From NCBI RefSeq assembly GCF_001649575.2, contig NC_051434.1, positions 13,277,840 to 13,341,839 on the forward strand: 64,000 nt of DNA, given 5' to 3'. Shown here one piece after another: positions 36,990 through 60,300 of the stretch (the stretch's first letter is position 1; each line of letters starts with the position of its first letter). Both the position numbers and the translations under genes were made by a program. Under the pieces are notes generated by a model, which saw only the letters and a list, made by a program, of their open reading frames with translations, was not told the origin of the DNA and did not search any database. Source of the stretch: Kryptolebias marmoratus. Its lineage: Eukaryota; Chordata; Actinopteri; Cyprinodontiformes; Rivulidae.

Positions 36990-38200
36990 AATCACAAAAA
37001 CAAAAGCTCCTCATCACCCCCCTCCCAAAAAAAAAGGTCCGCGCTGAAGAGAGTTCGCCTTTGTCCCATTTGTTTAAACATTTTATCAAAACAAATGATG
37101 TTTATTCATACAGGCACACATGTGAGAATGGAATACAATCCTTCATTTACCTTTTATTTAAAAAATCATATAATTTGCTTATTTTTCATTTTAAATCTGA
37201 TGGGAAGTTCGATTGAGGGGTTGATCAAATTGAATTGGTGGTGAAACGACTCGGTAGCTCTAATATATTACCAACAAATCAGCAATACAATTATGCTCTT
37301 TAGCCATACTCGAATGATTAAAGATTAAATTACCACTGTGTTAAGTTTAAATCTGAGCCAGAACACACACAAAAAAAAACAAGCTCGGGCTGTGGGGGTC
37401 TTTTCATTTAGTGGTAAACACCGCCCACTAGTGGCAGAAACGAGGTCCTACACTCGAGGTTTTGTGAGAAATAAATAAATGATGGTTAATGGATTTCATT
37501 TAAACCTAAATAAGTTACCCTTGGAGTAAAACTTATAGAGTATATGGTATGTTGGAGTGCTAAAGTTTGTCAAAACACATAAAGGAACCAAAGAATAAAT
37601 GTTTTTAGGATTGAAGTGATAAAATAACATCTCTAACAGATTGCATTTTACATTAAGTTGCATGTCAATATCTTAAAAACAGGGCAACTATAATAATCCA
37701 AATGTATTTAGTTTACAGTTTATCTATGAAGAATTTAGCAAACAGCCAAAAATGAATGACTTCTAAACCTTAACACATAGGCTACACGAAGATTTATAGT
37801 TTGTAGTTCCTTCTTCTACTATATTTTGCACTTTTCTATTTTATCTTCTTCCTCTGACATGCACACTTCAATACAGAAAAATAGAAATAACTCTATATTG
37901 GCTGTGGGATTCAAAAAGCCAAACAAACTTGAATTTATTTCAGCATTTTTCTACTGTTTGAAACCAACAGTGAATACAGCTCTTTTCTATTTTAATAAAT
38001 ATTTAGTAGGTCAATATCTTGTACGGCTACTGCAGGTAAAAAAACCGAAAATAAAATGAATAAACAAAAAATCCCATTGGTAGTGCAGCCGGTATATTAC
38101 CCCGGAAATACTTCCTTATTCACGGCTTTTAACCCTTTCATGTTGCGTCCTTTGCTCCGTTAATTTATGATTATTTTTAAATATTTGAAGTCATCTGTCA
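36990..38200. other. Intergenic AT-rich DNA between dlx5a and ago2
   Basis: No exon, RNA gene or clear repeat was recognised. Composition is AT-rich with many TAAA/TTTA words. It separates the two divergently oriented genes dlx5a (-) and ago2 (+). Confidence 0.5.
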
Positions 38201-38279
38201 TACGGTGTAGCATCAGTGTTTAGTTTTAATTGTTTCGTTAAAGCAAAAATACCACTGTGGCAATGCTTCGGTTTGAACT

Positions 38280-38977
38280 CGACGTAAGAGCGCGCAGCGT
38301 GCGTCTGACGTCACTGAAGAGTTCCGCCAGCGAGATAAACACCTTTTTGTAAGATGAATGCAATCTTTGCCACACGGAGTGGAATAAGTGTTTTTAGTTC
38401 CCACTGAAAAGACTTACCGCCCGACGCGTTAAATTTACAGTAAAGCGTGACAAAATTAACACAGCATTTTCATCGGAAATTTCATTTATTAAAGTGCAAA
38501 CAATTTACAACCAAAAATGCCGTATGTCTTCTTTGTTGTCGTTTTTTGTTGTTCTTGTTAAATAGCAAAAATGTAAGTTAAATAGTTTTTGTACTTTTGC
38601 ACCTGCTACAAATTTGTTGAAATAGTATCAAGTGAAATTAACACGCTAATTACGTTGAATGGGAAAGATTGTGCGACTATGTGAAGGAAAGTGACCCAAA
38701 GCGGAAGTGGGTGGGAGGGATTCCTCTTGCCTCGCACGGATTTTTTTTGTGTGCCATCGTTTCTCTCTGTGCTCTCGTTTTGTGTGTTGGGGGGATGGGG
38801 TCGTGCCGAGGATGCGAGACTCCAAATATTTACCACTTGGCTAACTAAATATCTTTATTTTCGATCTGTTTTTGTCACATATAAAACCCCCCTTGGGCTT
38901 CGCATGAGGTTAGGTGGAGGCCGGCGTTTTTAAAGTGGATTATTTGTCGTCCACCATACGCTTAAAAAGTCGACAAA
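38280..38977 (+). promoter_or_regulatory. ago2: ago2 promoter and 5' UTR
   Basis: CpG-rich words (AGAGCGCGCAGCGTGCGTC) lead into a perfect palindromic CRE, TGACGTCA (38306-38313). Further down is an ETS/GABP-type site CGGAAGTG (38702-38709). No TATA box is evident. This is the layout of a broadly expressed, CpG-type housekeeping promoter. The 5' UTR probably starts within ~38.3-38.9 kb and runs to the start codon at 38978. Confidence 0.5.
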
Positions 38978-48565
<9,588 letters not shown>

Positions 48566-49658
48566 AAGCACCTCGCAGTCCCAGGTTGGCGTGGGCGAGA
48601 CCCCACAGACGGAACCCACTACTCCCCGCTGTCAGCTGTACATACCATCAGAGTGGTTTCATATCCCCCTGCCTAACAAACCTATCAGTGGCTCATAAGT
48701 CGACAATTGTACCCCTAAACCCCATGAAAATGAAGCCATCTATTAGACTTTAGAAGGCGATTTTAGCAGAAAGAGGTTTGATTGACCTTTTTTATGTTTG
48801 TTTGGAGTTTATTTTCAGTCGTGTGGGCAAAGACGTTAAAGTTTGACAAAAAGAGATTGTTGAATTGGAAAGCAGCGGGCAGTTACATTTTACATCTTTA
48901 ATTTGGAAGCCTCTAGTCTTTTTACGTTTTTAGTTTGCCACAGCCTTGGTGCTTAAGGAGAGAAGACAGTTTTATAAAATGAGAGGTTCCACTTGCTGAT
49001 TTTACGCCTAGTATTTTACTCGTTTGACAAGCATTCAATGAAAGTACAGTGCACTGACCAGGATGGGTACTTCAAGAAAGACAAAAGTACTTAATCTGTT
49101 GATTTATTAATGTTAGATGTATGTTTTACTTCCACATTGGTCATTCTGTGCTGGGGAAAAAGTGCCATTTGGGACCAGCTTTCTTTCTTTTTTTTAATTT
49201 TTGGTTCAAATCTGTCAGCCCATGTCAGGAGTTTCAGTATTCGATCAATCTCTGCCAAACCTGGTGACAGCTGGAGGATTAATTTCATCCCAAAGACGTT
49301 TAATGTTAGGAGACTGAAAGGATACCAGCTCTGTCCCCCTCGGGCCCAGTTAGTCTGAACCAGTAATTCTCAAAAAAATAAAAAAAAAACAACCTCGGCG
49401 TAGTGGGACTGGATCCCAACAATGTATTCTGAGCCGTGCTGATAAAGACACAAGATCTAGAACTGAACAGGGGAACGTGATAAACATCCACGCGGTTCCT
49501 CTTTATTGTACTTTTTTTTTTTTTAGTATTTTAGTTGTTTTTCTTTTAGTCTTCAAAGAATATGCATGTAGCTGAAATGTTTTAGACATGTAGACATTTT
49601 TAGTAATTGTTTTTCCTCTCTGACACACCTCAACCCCAGTTTTTTAATTTTATTTTAT

Positions 49659-49660
<2 letters not shown>

Positions 49661-49729
<69 letters not shown>
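49661..49729. repeat. Compound (GT)n(AT)n microsatellite
   Basis: About 11 GT units run straight into about 23 AT/TA units inside the candidate ago2 3' UTR. In RNA the UG/UA array could form self-complementary AU pairing. Confidence 0.95.
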
Positions 49730-49732
<3 letters not shown>

Positions 49733-52700
49733 CAGAAAGGTGTTTTCTACAGCATCCTTGTGAGATCGGTGTTATCTGCGTGGCTTCTCGGTATCCGGGC
49801 ATTCGGTATAGTGGAACTAAAGCTGCAGCTTTTTTTTTTTTTGTTTTTCTTTTAAGATTGAAACTGATCGAAATTCAGTAAAAGAACCTCTTACGTAGAG
49901 TTTGCTTCAAGAGCTGAGAGCAGTCGCCGCACAAAAAGAGCTCGGGGTTTATGCAACTTAGTTTTTGAAAGTCTTTTTACTAAACCGTAAAATTTGCTTA
50001 AAAAGGTATATTTTGGATAAGCTTTCAGTGGAGACTGCTGAAACATTTTCGAGGACTTTTTAAAGACTGGCCCACGTTTTGTCTAAATTGACTCCTTTGT
50101 ATACATGTTTGAAATTCTCTCGCCTTCAGGATCTTACTAATGAAATTCGTACTTCGTAACCTCCCGCTTTTTAGTTTCACTAAGCGACGCCGGTGAATGT
50201 CCGTCGTCTCTGAAGGCATCCAAGTGTGTACTTTCTAACTATGCATCATTTGTAACAAAGAGATTTAGCAGTGGGCCGTCCCACGTGAATTTGGATCATT
50301 CATAGAGGTAGACAATCAGGGCTTTCATTTTGTTTTTCATTCTGAAATGTTTCTCAGCATCTAGAGTTAGTGCTTGTCAGCGTCTTCATGCTTTTACAGG
50401 ATGAAGTATTTTATGTGGTCGTTTGTAGATTTTATAGCCTAAGAATAAATCGGGTGTATCCTTTTTTTTTTGTAACACACAATCTCTCGTGGCCAAACAA
50501 GATTAGCAAACTTTACACGACGACGATTCAAAGACACAGAAAAGCACAAAAGGACTTTTTTTTTTGATTCGAGGTGCTAGACATTTTCACTGTAAAATCA
50601 CCGTAAATCCTCACTGAACTCGTCCACGCGGCTTTTTGTCTTTTCTTTTTTTTATTTGTTTAGTTGTGGGCCAAAAAAAACAACAAAAAAAAACAGCAAA
50701 GATGCTTCATCGTTTTGAGGATCCTCTGTTTTCTGTAAAGCAACTAGAAATCTGACTGACTGTGTTTGTGGGACATTCTAAAAAAAAACAAGCAAACAAA
50801 CAAAAAAAAGAAATTATGTACTTGATATTTTACTGTTATGATGTCAATGTTGTTCTTATCGGTGCTGGTCTCACAACATGTAAATTTGGATGCACTTTTA
50901 CTAGCAGAATATGGGTATAATGTTGTGTTTTTCCTTATTGAAACCGAAGGCTCAGCCATATTGTGTGACACTGGTGTAATTGCATGGAAATGGCCGTGTG
51001 TTCTACCTCTTGTTACCTGTTTTAAGTGTTATGGTAACATCACACTGCTGGCCATTTCCTTATAATTACCCTCGCCATCTTATCTAATTGGCGTCGCTTG
51101 AGTCTTGCATCGACTGTAGAGGTTTGAAACGCTTGGCGTGCTTGATGGCGAATGCGCTTTTTTTCTTTTATTTTGCTTTGTTTTTATCGGTTTGTTTAGT
51201 GGCATATAGTGGGGTTTTTTTTTCCTCCTTCTTTAGTTTTCCTTAAACCGAAGAGGCAGAATGTTTTTTAAGAGTTCTGCGTGTTAAGCTGTACGACCAA
51301 ATTCATCAACTGTGCTTTCACACAGCTTTCCCAGCTTTTTGTGCGTTTTTAATTCTATGCACCACTCAAGTGATGTTTTTATTTTTATCGACACCTCGAT
51401 TTTCCCAACTTGAGCAGCGCAGCAACAAACGGCAGCTTCTCCTCGGTCCGGACAGAGTAAACGTATGACTGCTGATTTGACATTTAGTTGTATCCTAAAG
51501 GAAAGCGAATAATTCTCTGCGAATGACTCTGAAAAGACACTTTATTCAGGTGGGATTGAAATGCATCACTTCCTGCTTTTAGAGGCCTTATTGCAGCCCC
51601 ACTCTGGGTCAGGTTCTAAAAAATGGGAGAACTCGTCTCCACGCTCACTTCTTTGAGGATCCAGTTTCCGGTCTCTCTGTGGGACATTTTAAGTATCTGG
51701 CGTGTGAACTGTAGGTTCCCGGTTTTCCCTGGCAGATCTCACATTTTAAAAAAGAAAAATCGAAGCAACTTGAAACCTTTTTTGCGCAGCGTTTTAAGGA
51801 GGAGTTGGCGTTCTGTTGTTCCTGCTTCTTCACGCTCTCTGTTACGTACACCAGCACCTTATAATACCACATCAGAATGACATTGCTTTCTTTGGACTCC
51901 CGATTACTATAATAAATATATATTTTTGAACAATAATACATTTGCACTAAATAAACAAGACTAATCTTTGTAGCTGTTGATGCGTTAAGGATATTTATCA
52001 AAAGGACAAAACTTGCCGCCACCTTTTTTTTTTCTCGTTTGGCATTAGGGGCTTTTGAAAGTCAAAGATGCAACAGGACAGAGACGGCAGTAAAACAGAA
52101 ATGTTGTGTGTAGTTCAGTGGGAAGCTTGCCTTCTTGTGTAGAGCTGTTTTGTATAAAACAGTTTGGAGGATTGTAAGGATTTCGTGGTCCTGCTCGTTT
52201 GGATGCCAAAGGTCTGGAAATGAATCAGGAAGGTCTTCGTCGAAAACTGTAAACTTCGAGCTCCTTTGAAATGCTTTCGAAACGCCTGGAGTGCCGAAGA
52301 CTTTACTGGATGAATATATGTTTAGATGTGTAAAAATGCACAAATTTTCCCGAAGATATTTTTTTTCTTTTCAGAAGAACTAAAACCGCGACAGCAAAGA
52401 GGTACTAGGACTGCGTTAGGAACTAATTAACATATCATAAGTTCAGCTAATCAGTACGTTAATAAAACATCTTTTTATGGTGCATTAGTCGAGGCTTCGA
52501 CGTTTTAGGTTTAGTCCTCAAACCCTCTGTATCGTCTTGTCTCGCGTCTCTGCTGCTCACGTCTCCCCGTGGAGAGAGTAGAACTGATTTATTATTTTTT
52601 CCCGTCTTTAAAAAAGTAATGAATGTAATTAGCGTGTGTGTGGTTTGTATTATTGTAAAGGCCAGTCGAGCATTTAATCTTAAAAAAAAGCGATTTATCT

Positions 52701-54276
52701 TTTAGTTTTATTTACTTCTCTGCTAGCTCGATGATGTAGACAACATGGCAGATATTAGGACTCTTGTTTTGACTGACTGTTTCGAAGACCAACAAGTCCC
52801 ACTGGTGCAAAGAATAGTTTCTGCTCTGGTGTAATGCTTTTCTCTGTGTGTGTGTGTGTGTGTGTGTTTGTAAATTACAAGGTGTGTGATCCTGTTTGCT
52901 GTTGGATTAGTATATTTTTTTATGTGCGTGTGCTTCAGCCTGATATTCCCTCCCAGCCCTTCGACAGTTTTTCTTGTGTATCATATTAGCCTGGTGCCAC
53001 ATGGAGCGATGCTGGTGTTTTTCTGTTTTCTTTTTTTTTTTTCTCTCTTTTACTTTGGTCAGTCTTGTCGTCGGCAGGTGTTTTATCCGATTTTAAAGAG
53101 TAGAACTTTCTGAAACATTGTGATCTCTCTCTCTCTCTCTCTGAAAGTCACTATGCCAACCACTTCTAGCCGTGCGACAGCAATGCAGTGGCGTCCACAA
53201 GGTCTCTCTTTTTTTTTTTTGCCACCGTTGACATCTACAAGTCTCAGTTTTTGACCTAATTCAAATGGGATAGAGCCATTTCCACTCTCTTCCACTTCGT
53301 AGCTTTAAATACGAGCCACCTGCCTTGTTTCAGACCTTAATATCTTGGCGTGTACCACAACTATGTGTTTGAAGACGTTTGTGCCCCCAAGAAAAAGGCA
53401 CCATCTCCAGTCCTGAGTTTCCACACGAAGCGAACAGTTCGCAGCTGCGTTCAGTGGAGGGGGGAGGAGGGGGCAAACATCCGTGTCGTGCTAACGCCGA
53501 TCTTTAATAAGAAACTGTTACAGAGCTCCAACCCAGTGCCGCCGAGCGGATCGTCACGCATCCAGCCATGCAAGAGCAACGTGGGTGTCATTCCAGAGCA
53601 TTTCTAGCCTCGACCGAAGGCTTTTTTCCTTCTTTTTTTTTTTTTTTATCTCCAAACTCTGAAAAGAACTACCTCAGAGCAGCTCCTGGTGCTAGAGACA
53701 TATATTATCCCGTACTGAAGAGGAATGGCAACAAACTCTTGTAGTGACCAAACTGATGCAAGCCAATATCGCGTGAGAGCACTGTGCTGGTTTCTGAACC
53801 TTTTAACGGATGGGTCGCTTTGGTTGAGTACACTTTTTCCCTTTTTCTTTTTTCCCAAGGGGACCAAATCATTGGTATGGTTTTGTGCAAAGTCGCTCGT
53901 CAGGACGGTGACAGAAACAAGCCGGCATCTATGCCTGGATCTGTCGAACGTGCCATCTCAGTCCGCGGGCTTCAGATTATTGGTCTTCACAGTGGAACAG
54001 TTGGCTGTTTAAATGGAAAGACGAATAACTTGGTGGTTTGATTTTAAAAACCAGCATTTCCCATTTTAGTCCCCCCCCCCTTTTTTAAGTGTTTTTAGCC
54101 ACGCCTAGAGATCGGATGCAGTTTTTTTTCGTTTTTTTTCCCGCCGTTTCAACCCAGAACCGCAATAAAACGTGGACTCGGGTCCACTCCTTCTGTGCTA
54201 TCGCTTCTACTCGGCGCCGCTTTTTTGTTACAAGGTTTGCATGTGACATTCAACAAAGGGAAACTTAAACCTCCGA

Positions 54277-54279
<3 letters not shown>

Positions 54280-54310
<31 letters not shown>
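54280..54310. repeat. (AT)n microsatellite
   Basis: About 15 AT units inside the candidate ago2 3' UTR, preceded by CCGAGC and followed by CATTAGACTC. Confidence 0.95.
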
Positions 54311-54312
<2 letters not shown>

Positions 54313-55926
54313 TAGACTCTCACCGACTCATTCAACGAAAGGTACACGTGACTGTGTGTGTCGTCAGTTGTCTCCAGACTTCACCGGCGCCGTGAACGCC
54401 CAGTTTCTGTGTGCCTTTTCTGGTCGAATCTCTCCTCTCGGTCCGCTCACACCTTTGGGGCTCGTAGTAACATTTTTATTTTGCGTAAAAAGAGTCATCT
54501 CTGTTTTTTTTTTTTTTGTATTAATCATGCAACCTAGCATGTAGATGCTGCATAGAACGATCAGTATTTTGTGTTTGCACTTTCAAAGCAGTCTGTCTCT
54601 CAACAAAAAAAAAAAAGAAAGAAAAAAAAAATCAAAAGACGCCCACACGAGGTCGGGCACAAAGTAAAAAAAAAAAAGAAATAACTGACGAGGTATTTTA
54701 TGCTATCAATAGGAATTATAAGGAATAATATGACTTTGAGAAGCTTTTCTAAAAAGGTTGTTATATCTATATATATATTGGTGAAGTACCTCAGAAGCCT
54801 GATATATGCTGCATTGACTCTTTGTTCTTTTTTTTTTTTGGTTTTATGTCCCCTCCTCCGTAGTGTACTTCATATTGTTGAGTAACGTTTCCCGCCTCGG
54901 GAGGTTTGAAAGTCACGACCGGCTGCGCGCATGCCTCGACCAGCACACCCGACACTTCCCTTTTCTCATCTGTGTGGCCAAAAAAAAAAAAAAAAGAAAA
55001 CACAACAAACTAATCCTTTTATACAATCAGTACTTTTCTTTAAATACTCCTCGACTCAAAAAGCGTCTAGTTTTTGTTCTTATTTTGTCAGCCAAAAATG
55101 ATTATGTGGAGTTGATGTTTAACGTGACTGTTGACTCAGGTACTGCCATATCTGCTCCCCCCTCCTCCCCTCCAACACTTTTGTCTTAAAGTAGCCTTGG
55201 AGCTACATGCGAGGTTCCCATTTGGCCTTAAAAGTTGAAGAAATTATGCACTACAGTTTCCTGGACCTGAGCGGCAGCTTTTATTCCCTCGTATTTAAAG
55301 CAAGTCCACGTCGTCACGCGACCTACCTCCCACGAATGTAGCCTGTCCCAGAGTCCAGCCGACTGCGAAAGCGTTTTTTTTTTTCCGTTTAAGGGAGATG
55401 GACAATCGTCTGTAGACTCGTTAACATTTATTTCTTTTCCTCCCCCTCCCATTTTGTACCTTTTTTTTTTTTTTTTTATTTTGTGCGTTTTTATTGTAAA
55501 ACCACGAAGAAGCGAAGCGACCAAAGTCTCTTGGCAAAGGCGGGCAGCGTGAATTCAAACCTCCCTTTGATTTTTCTCCTTTTGTCCCTTTTTATTTAAA
55601 AAAACAAAACAAACAAAAAAAAATACCACAAACATGCCAAAACTGAGTTTGCTGTCTGTTCTGTTCTCGTGAGGGTTTTCATGTCGCCGAAATAATCAGT
55701 TCACATCCAATGCTAAGCTCTTTGTCCTTATAAAGTTGTAGGCTTTGATTTCTGAGTCATATTTCCTCCTTTTTTTTTTTTTTTTTCCTTTCTCCTCTCT
55801 CTTGTTTTTAAGGTAATAATTATGCTTACAGATCACAAAATAAGCTGTAAAACCCTGTTAGGACAAAAAATGTGAATATGTATCACTTAATCTAGTTCAC
55901 TCTTTGGCTTGACTGTAAGTTGCGTT

Positions 55927-55932
55927 AATAAA
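55927..55932 (+). terminator. ago2: ago2 distal poly(A) signal
   Basis: A canonical AATAAA followed within 40 bases by T/GT-rich sequence. It is the last good plus-strand signal before the convergent gene's 3' end. Confidence 0.5.
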
Positions 55933-56099
55933 AAATGTTTAAAACATGTCCTCCTTCTGTGTTTTCTTTTCCTACCTGAATGGTTTGGTTTAGGGAGAAC
56001 TTTTTTCAGGCAGGTTGTTTGTGATCAACATAAAGGAGAATGCCTCAAATTTCATTTTTAGAAAATAAAAAGTGATGTAAAGGTTTATAAAATGGCGTT

Positions 56100-56250
56100 T
56101 ATATGACTGGAGTTGGTTCAGCTGTGTCAGAATTAAACTGAATGACCTTGGTTTGATAGAACAAAGAGATATCTGCAACAGGTAAGATATTGTTTATAGA
56201 TTTTCCACAGAACTCCACTTTAAAAGATCTGAACTATCCCTTAAGCATGC
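56100..56250 (+). repeat. Dispersed repeat family A, copy between ago2 and pals2
   Basis: Landmarks GTCAGAATTAAACTGAATGA, ATCTGCAACAGGTAAGATAT, CCACTTTAAAAGATCTGAAC and TATCCCTTAAG match the copy at 18780-18985. It lies in the ~340-bp space between the two convergent poly(A) signals. Confidence 0.55.
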
Positions 56251-56298
56251 TACACACATTTAATACAAAAAAACTATATTTTGTGAAATTTAATCATC

Positions 56299-57386
56299 TT
56301 TATTACTCAGTTTCCTCATAAAAATGTAAAAACAAAGACATCAGGTTGATGAAGGAGCAGACTGACTTCAGGATTATAAAATGTTCGATACAATGCAGAA
56401 AAAGTTAATTTTTTTAACCTGAAGTGTGAGACTGTTTCAAGACTAATGTTTAAAGAAAAAAAGTTCAAACTGAGGACATACAGAAATGCTACAGTTTCAC
56501 CTTTTGGCTTGGCTACGTTAATGTACCGCTTCAAATGAATTCGTTTTTAAAACTGACTCTACAGACTTCCATTTGAGGTTTTGTGCGGGATTCGGCACGC
56601 CGTGCCGCGGAACATACGGGAACGTTCAACGGGGGGCTTAGGTTTGTTTCATGTGATAAAGTTGTGACGACGTCGCTCAACGACACTGGTGGTTACAGTT
56701 GAGAATACGTTACAAAACAAAAGCCTGGGATCAAGTGGTCAAACACTACACTATACATCACAACACTGATTTTTAAAAAGAAAAAAAAAAAAAAGGTAAA
56801 AAGGCTAGACAAAATTTAAATTAGGGGTTTGATCTTCGAAAACAGACAATAAAGTTTGATCTTTGAGCACAAAAAAGGACTTCAGACCACCCAGCTGATC
56901 CACTGGAAGACGTAGTTGGACGAGTTTAGGGCCAGCTACATAAAAACACTAAAGGATTCGTTGAACACGAGGTAAAAACAGCAAAAATCACGTGCACTCC
57001 TTTGCCTTTCCTCGATCTTATGTTGAGCTTTGGTGGCATTCATGACTCCTGCCTGTCAAGGAAGGAATAAAGAACAACAAAAAATCCACTACAAAATAAA
57101 AGTATGGAACTACAACAATAAATTAAGCATTTGGTCCGAGTACATCTCAATAGTTTCATGCTCACTGAAATCCTATACTGAATAGAAAGATCTTTCATTT
57201 AAAAAAGTATAAAATAAATAAGCTCTTTCCCTTTGAGTTCTGAGTAGAAAAGGAGTTGCACGATGTGCAGGCCTAAGGAAGAGAGAGAGCGACTGGATTT
57301 CATTAAATATCTTATTTCTCAGTAGTATTTCCTCCCATTTGTCCTCGCCGTCGGTCTTTGTGGTCCGAAGCGCTCGGCGCTAGCCC
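56299..57386 (-). other. pals2 3' UTR and poly(A) signal
   Basis: The minus strand after the stop codon at 57387 is non-coding and reaches an AATAAA on the minus strand (TTTATT at 56299-56304). This gives a 3' UTR of about 1.1 kb, convergent with the end of ago2. Confidence 0.5.
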
Positions 57387-60300
57387 TCAGTACACCCAGT
57401 TCACTGGGACCCACTGCGGCTCCGTGCACAGTGTGTCCACGGCAGCCTGTAACGCCTCGAAGGCTTTGTCCAGGTTGTCGTTGACGATGGTCAGGTCGAA
57501 GTAGTGGCTGTACGCCCTCTGGATCCGGGCGCTCTCGTCGACCGTCTTCCTCAGGTCCACGTCCTGAAAAAAGGGTGGGGAACAATGAAACTGCAAGCGT
57601 CTCTCTATATGCGTGTTTTGTTTGTCTGTCTGTTAGCAAAATATCTCATGAAGAAGTAGATAGATTTTGTTGAAACTCCCAGCAAGTAACCCCTGGATGT
57701 ACCTCTAGGACTGATCAACTTTTGGAGTCAGCTTGACTCAAGACGGCTGCCACAGCTAATCGACCTTAGCAAACACAAAAATGGCGATGACTCAGCCGGT
57801 TTTACAGATACTGAGGTAAAATTTGGTGTGGTGGTAGCTGAGAGTCATTTCCGACACATACTCCAAGCACTTACAGATTGGCAGGCAATGCGCATTCCTT
57901 CAGAGAATGATAGTTTAGTTTTAAAGGTGTTCAATATAATATAGCTATATTTTAATTAGATCACTTTACTCATCACTAAAGGGAAGTTGTAAGAGTTTAA
58001 AAACATCTAGTAGACATTAAATGACTTGGATTGGACTACATACATAATCCAGCCAGAGTGATGTGAGTGTAGTTGTGGTGCACAGTGCACTTACTGTGAG
58101 CTGTTTGGTTGTGAGGCCTGCATCCACCACAGCTTTGTGCATGTCCTTGAGCGTATCGAAGTCAGGCGCTGCTATGAACACCACGTAGGGCATGAACTCT
58201 GCGGTTTTCAGCACCTTCAAGGCCTGGAGATCCACAACAGGGAACATTGCAGCCAAAACATTGGTTCTGTACCGCGCTAACAACTTCCTGGCTTTTTTTT
58301 TTTTTAAAGGTGAAGTTCTTCTCGGCGTACCTGTGGGTTGACATCCAGGATGCAGGTGCGTCCGGCGGCGACCACCTCGTGGATGGAGTCGATCTTGGTG
58401 CCGTACAGGTTGCCGTCGTACTCGCCGTGTTCCAGGAAGCGACCGGCCTTCACGTCCGCCTCCATCTCTGTCCTGGAGGTGAAGTGGTAGGAGTTGCCGT
58501 TCAGCTCCTCGTCGCGGGGCCTCCGGGAGGTATCTAAACAAAGACCGCTCTGTCAGTGCCGGCATGCGGGAAAACGGAAATTCGGTGAACGGTCAAATCC
58601 AAACAGGGCGTACATGGTATGGTGGTGCCGAAGCTCGCGGGGTGGAGGACCATCAGCCGGTTCTTTAGACTGCGTCGACCCACCCCCTGAGCGCCTATCA
58701 GAACCAGGGTCTTCCTCTGGAACGGAGGGACTTTGGCCACTTCCTCGTAGATCTGTAACTCGTGTCTGTCAAACTCTGTTTAAACACATTTTAAAAATCA
58801 ACAATAAGGGAAAAAAAATGACTGAGAATCAAAAAAGGGAGTCTTCTTACCTGCATTCTTGGCTGTTAAATACATCATCTTCTTCTTCTTCTTTGCAGCT
58901 AAAGTGCCACAGAGGATTCCTAGAAAGAAAAAAAAAAGAAACATTTATTCACTTGCACAGATCTGTTATTGCAGTATCTGGCCAACAGGGGGCAGGCATG
59001 TACTATCATCTGTGTTGCAACTATTAGCAATTAGTCAGTGATCTGGCTTCCCATCAGACTTCTCTCTCTCTCTCTCCAACATCAGCACAGCTTCACGGAG
59101 AAGCTGGAAACCTCACGTTCAGATGATCTGCAGCTACGGTAACAAATGACATGAAACCAGCAGGGCGTGCTGTGCAGAGACCCACCTGATCCATCGAAGT
59201 CTCGGGGAACGAAAGCTTTCCTCTTCTCCTCCAGAAACTGACTGGGTATCAGTCCCGTGGCACCTCCCACCATGTGGCACGCCTGGAAGGGATTAAAAAA
59301 AAAAACCGTCCTGTTATTCAGCGGCTCTGCGACCGTTAGCGACAACAGCCGAGGGTTGGGAGGCCCACCTGCCACCAGTTGGGGTCCTCTCGGTTGACGA
59401 TCTGAAGGATGTCGCCTTTCTTGAAGGCCATGCCCGCCTCTCGACAGGGGATCAGGCTGTCGCTGGCCGGGTCGTAGTCAAAGTACGGCCGCACGTACAC
59501 CTGTCGCGGTCAGACGTTCAGAGCCGTGTTACCGTTCGGTTTCGGAGCCATTCAAACGAAAGAATGGCCGAGGTAAGAAATGAGCAGGAGGACAGCGGCA
59601 CCCATTACATCCAGAACCCCACTCCTCGCCGTGTACTGCTCTCTTGATGGCGGAGGCGTCTGCCACGGGAGGTTAAGTGCTCCGGCTGATGCATTAGATT
59701 AAACAAGCAGATGGAGGAAGCAATAAAACAAGCCAGCAAAATGTACGGAGCCACAGAGCAGGCTGTAATTTTGCTTTATGTCTCCATTCACTTTTACGTC
59801 TATTCATTCATTTTACGGGTTTATGTCTGTTCAAGATGCCTAATATTCTTATAGTCTTCATCACCAGCCAATACCCCATGAGATTGTGCAAAACGTTATG
59901 TTCAAAAAACCCTTCCAGCTTCATCATTTCTTAACATTAAATGATCTTAGTCTAAAACTTTGACATAAAAGTCATCAGGCGATAAGCTTTCCTTCAAGGA
60001 ATGCTGGGTCTTTAGTTGTTCTGAGGTTTTTTTCACCCAGTAGGTACTTTCACAGCCTGCTGCACCTCCTATGTGACTACAGGAAGCATGTGTGTGTGTG
60101 TGTGTGCGTATAACGGACAGCTTTTCTGACCTACATAGCACGTGGAGTGTTATTAATAGGGCTCCCATGGTTCACATTCATACACAGAGGATTGCAGGAA
60201 GGCCAGATTACCAGGCCGGTGCCACCACCCGAACATCTGCCACTCACAGGTTCCCAAACTTGTTTTTTTTTTTTTTTTTACCACCGCTTCGTTTTCATCC

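Larger units (their letters stand above)
48566..55955 (+). other. ago2: Probable very long ago2 3' UTR
   Basis: About 7.4 kb follow the stop codon without any coding exon. The sequence is T-rich and low in recognisable transposons, and ends at an AATAAA (55927-55932) followed by GT/T-rich sequence (TTCTGTGTTTTCTTTT), a typical cleavage context. Earlier AATAAA words, for example near 51951 and 52462, could give shorter forms. Mammalian AGO2 also has a multi-kilobase 3' UTR. Microsatellites inside are (GT)n(AT)n at about 49661-49729, (GT)n near 52845-52867 and (AT)n near 54280-54309. That the whole stretch is one UTR is inference. Confidence 0.55.

Noticed and set aside
53350..54041. Several 60-95 codon frames in the interval after ago2
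   Set aside because: No family resemblance, no splice context, and located in the likely 3' UTR of ago2.
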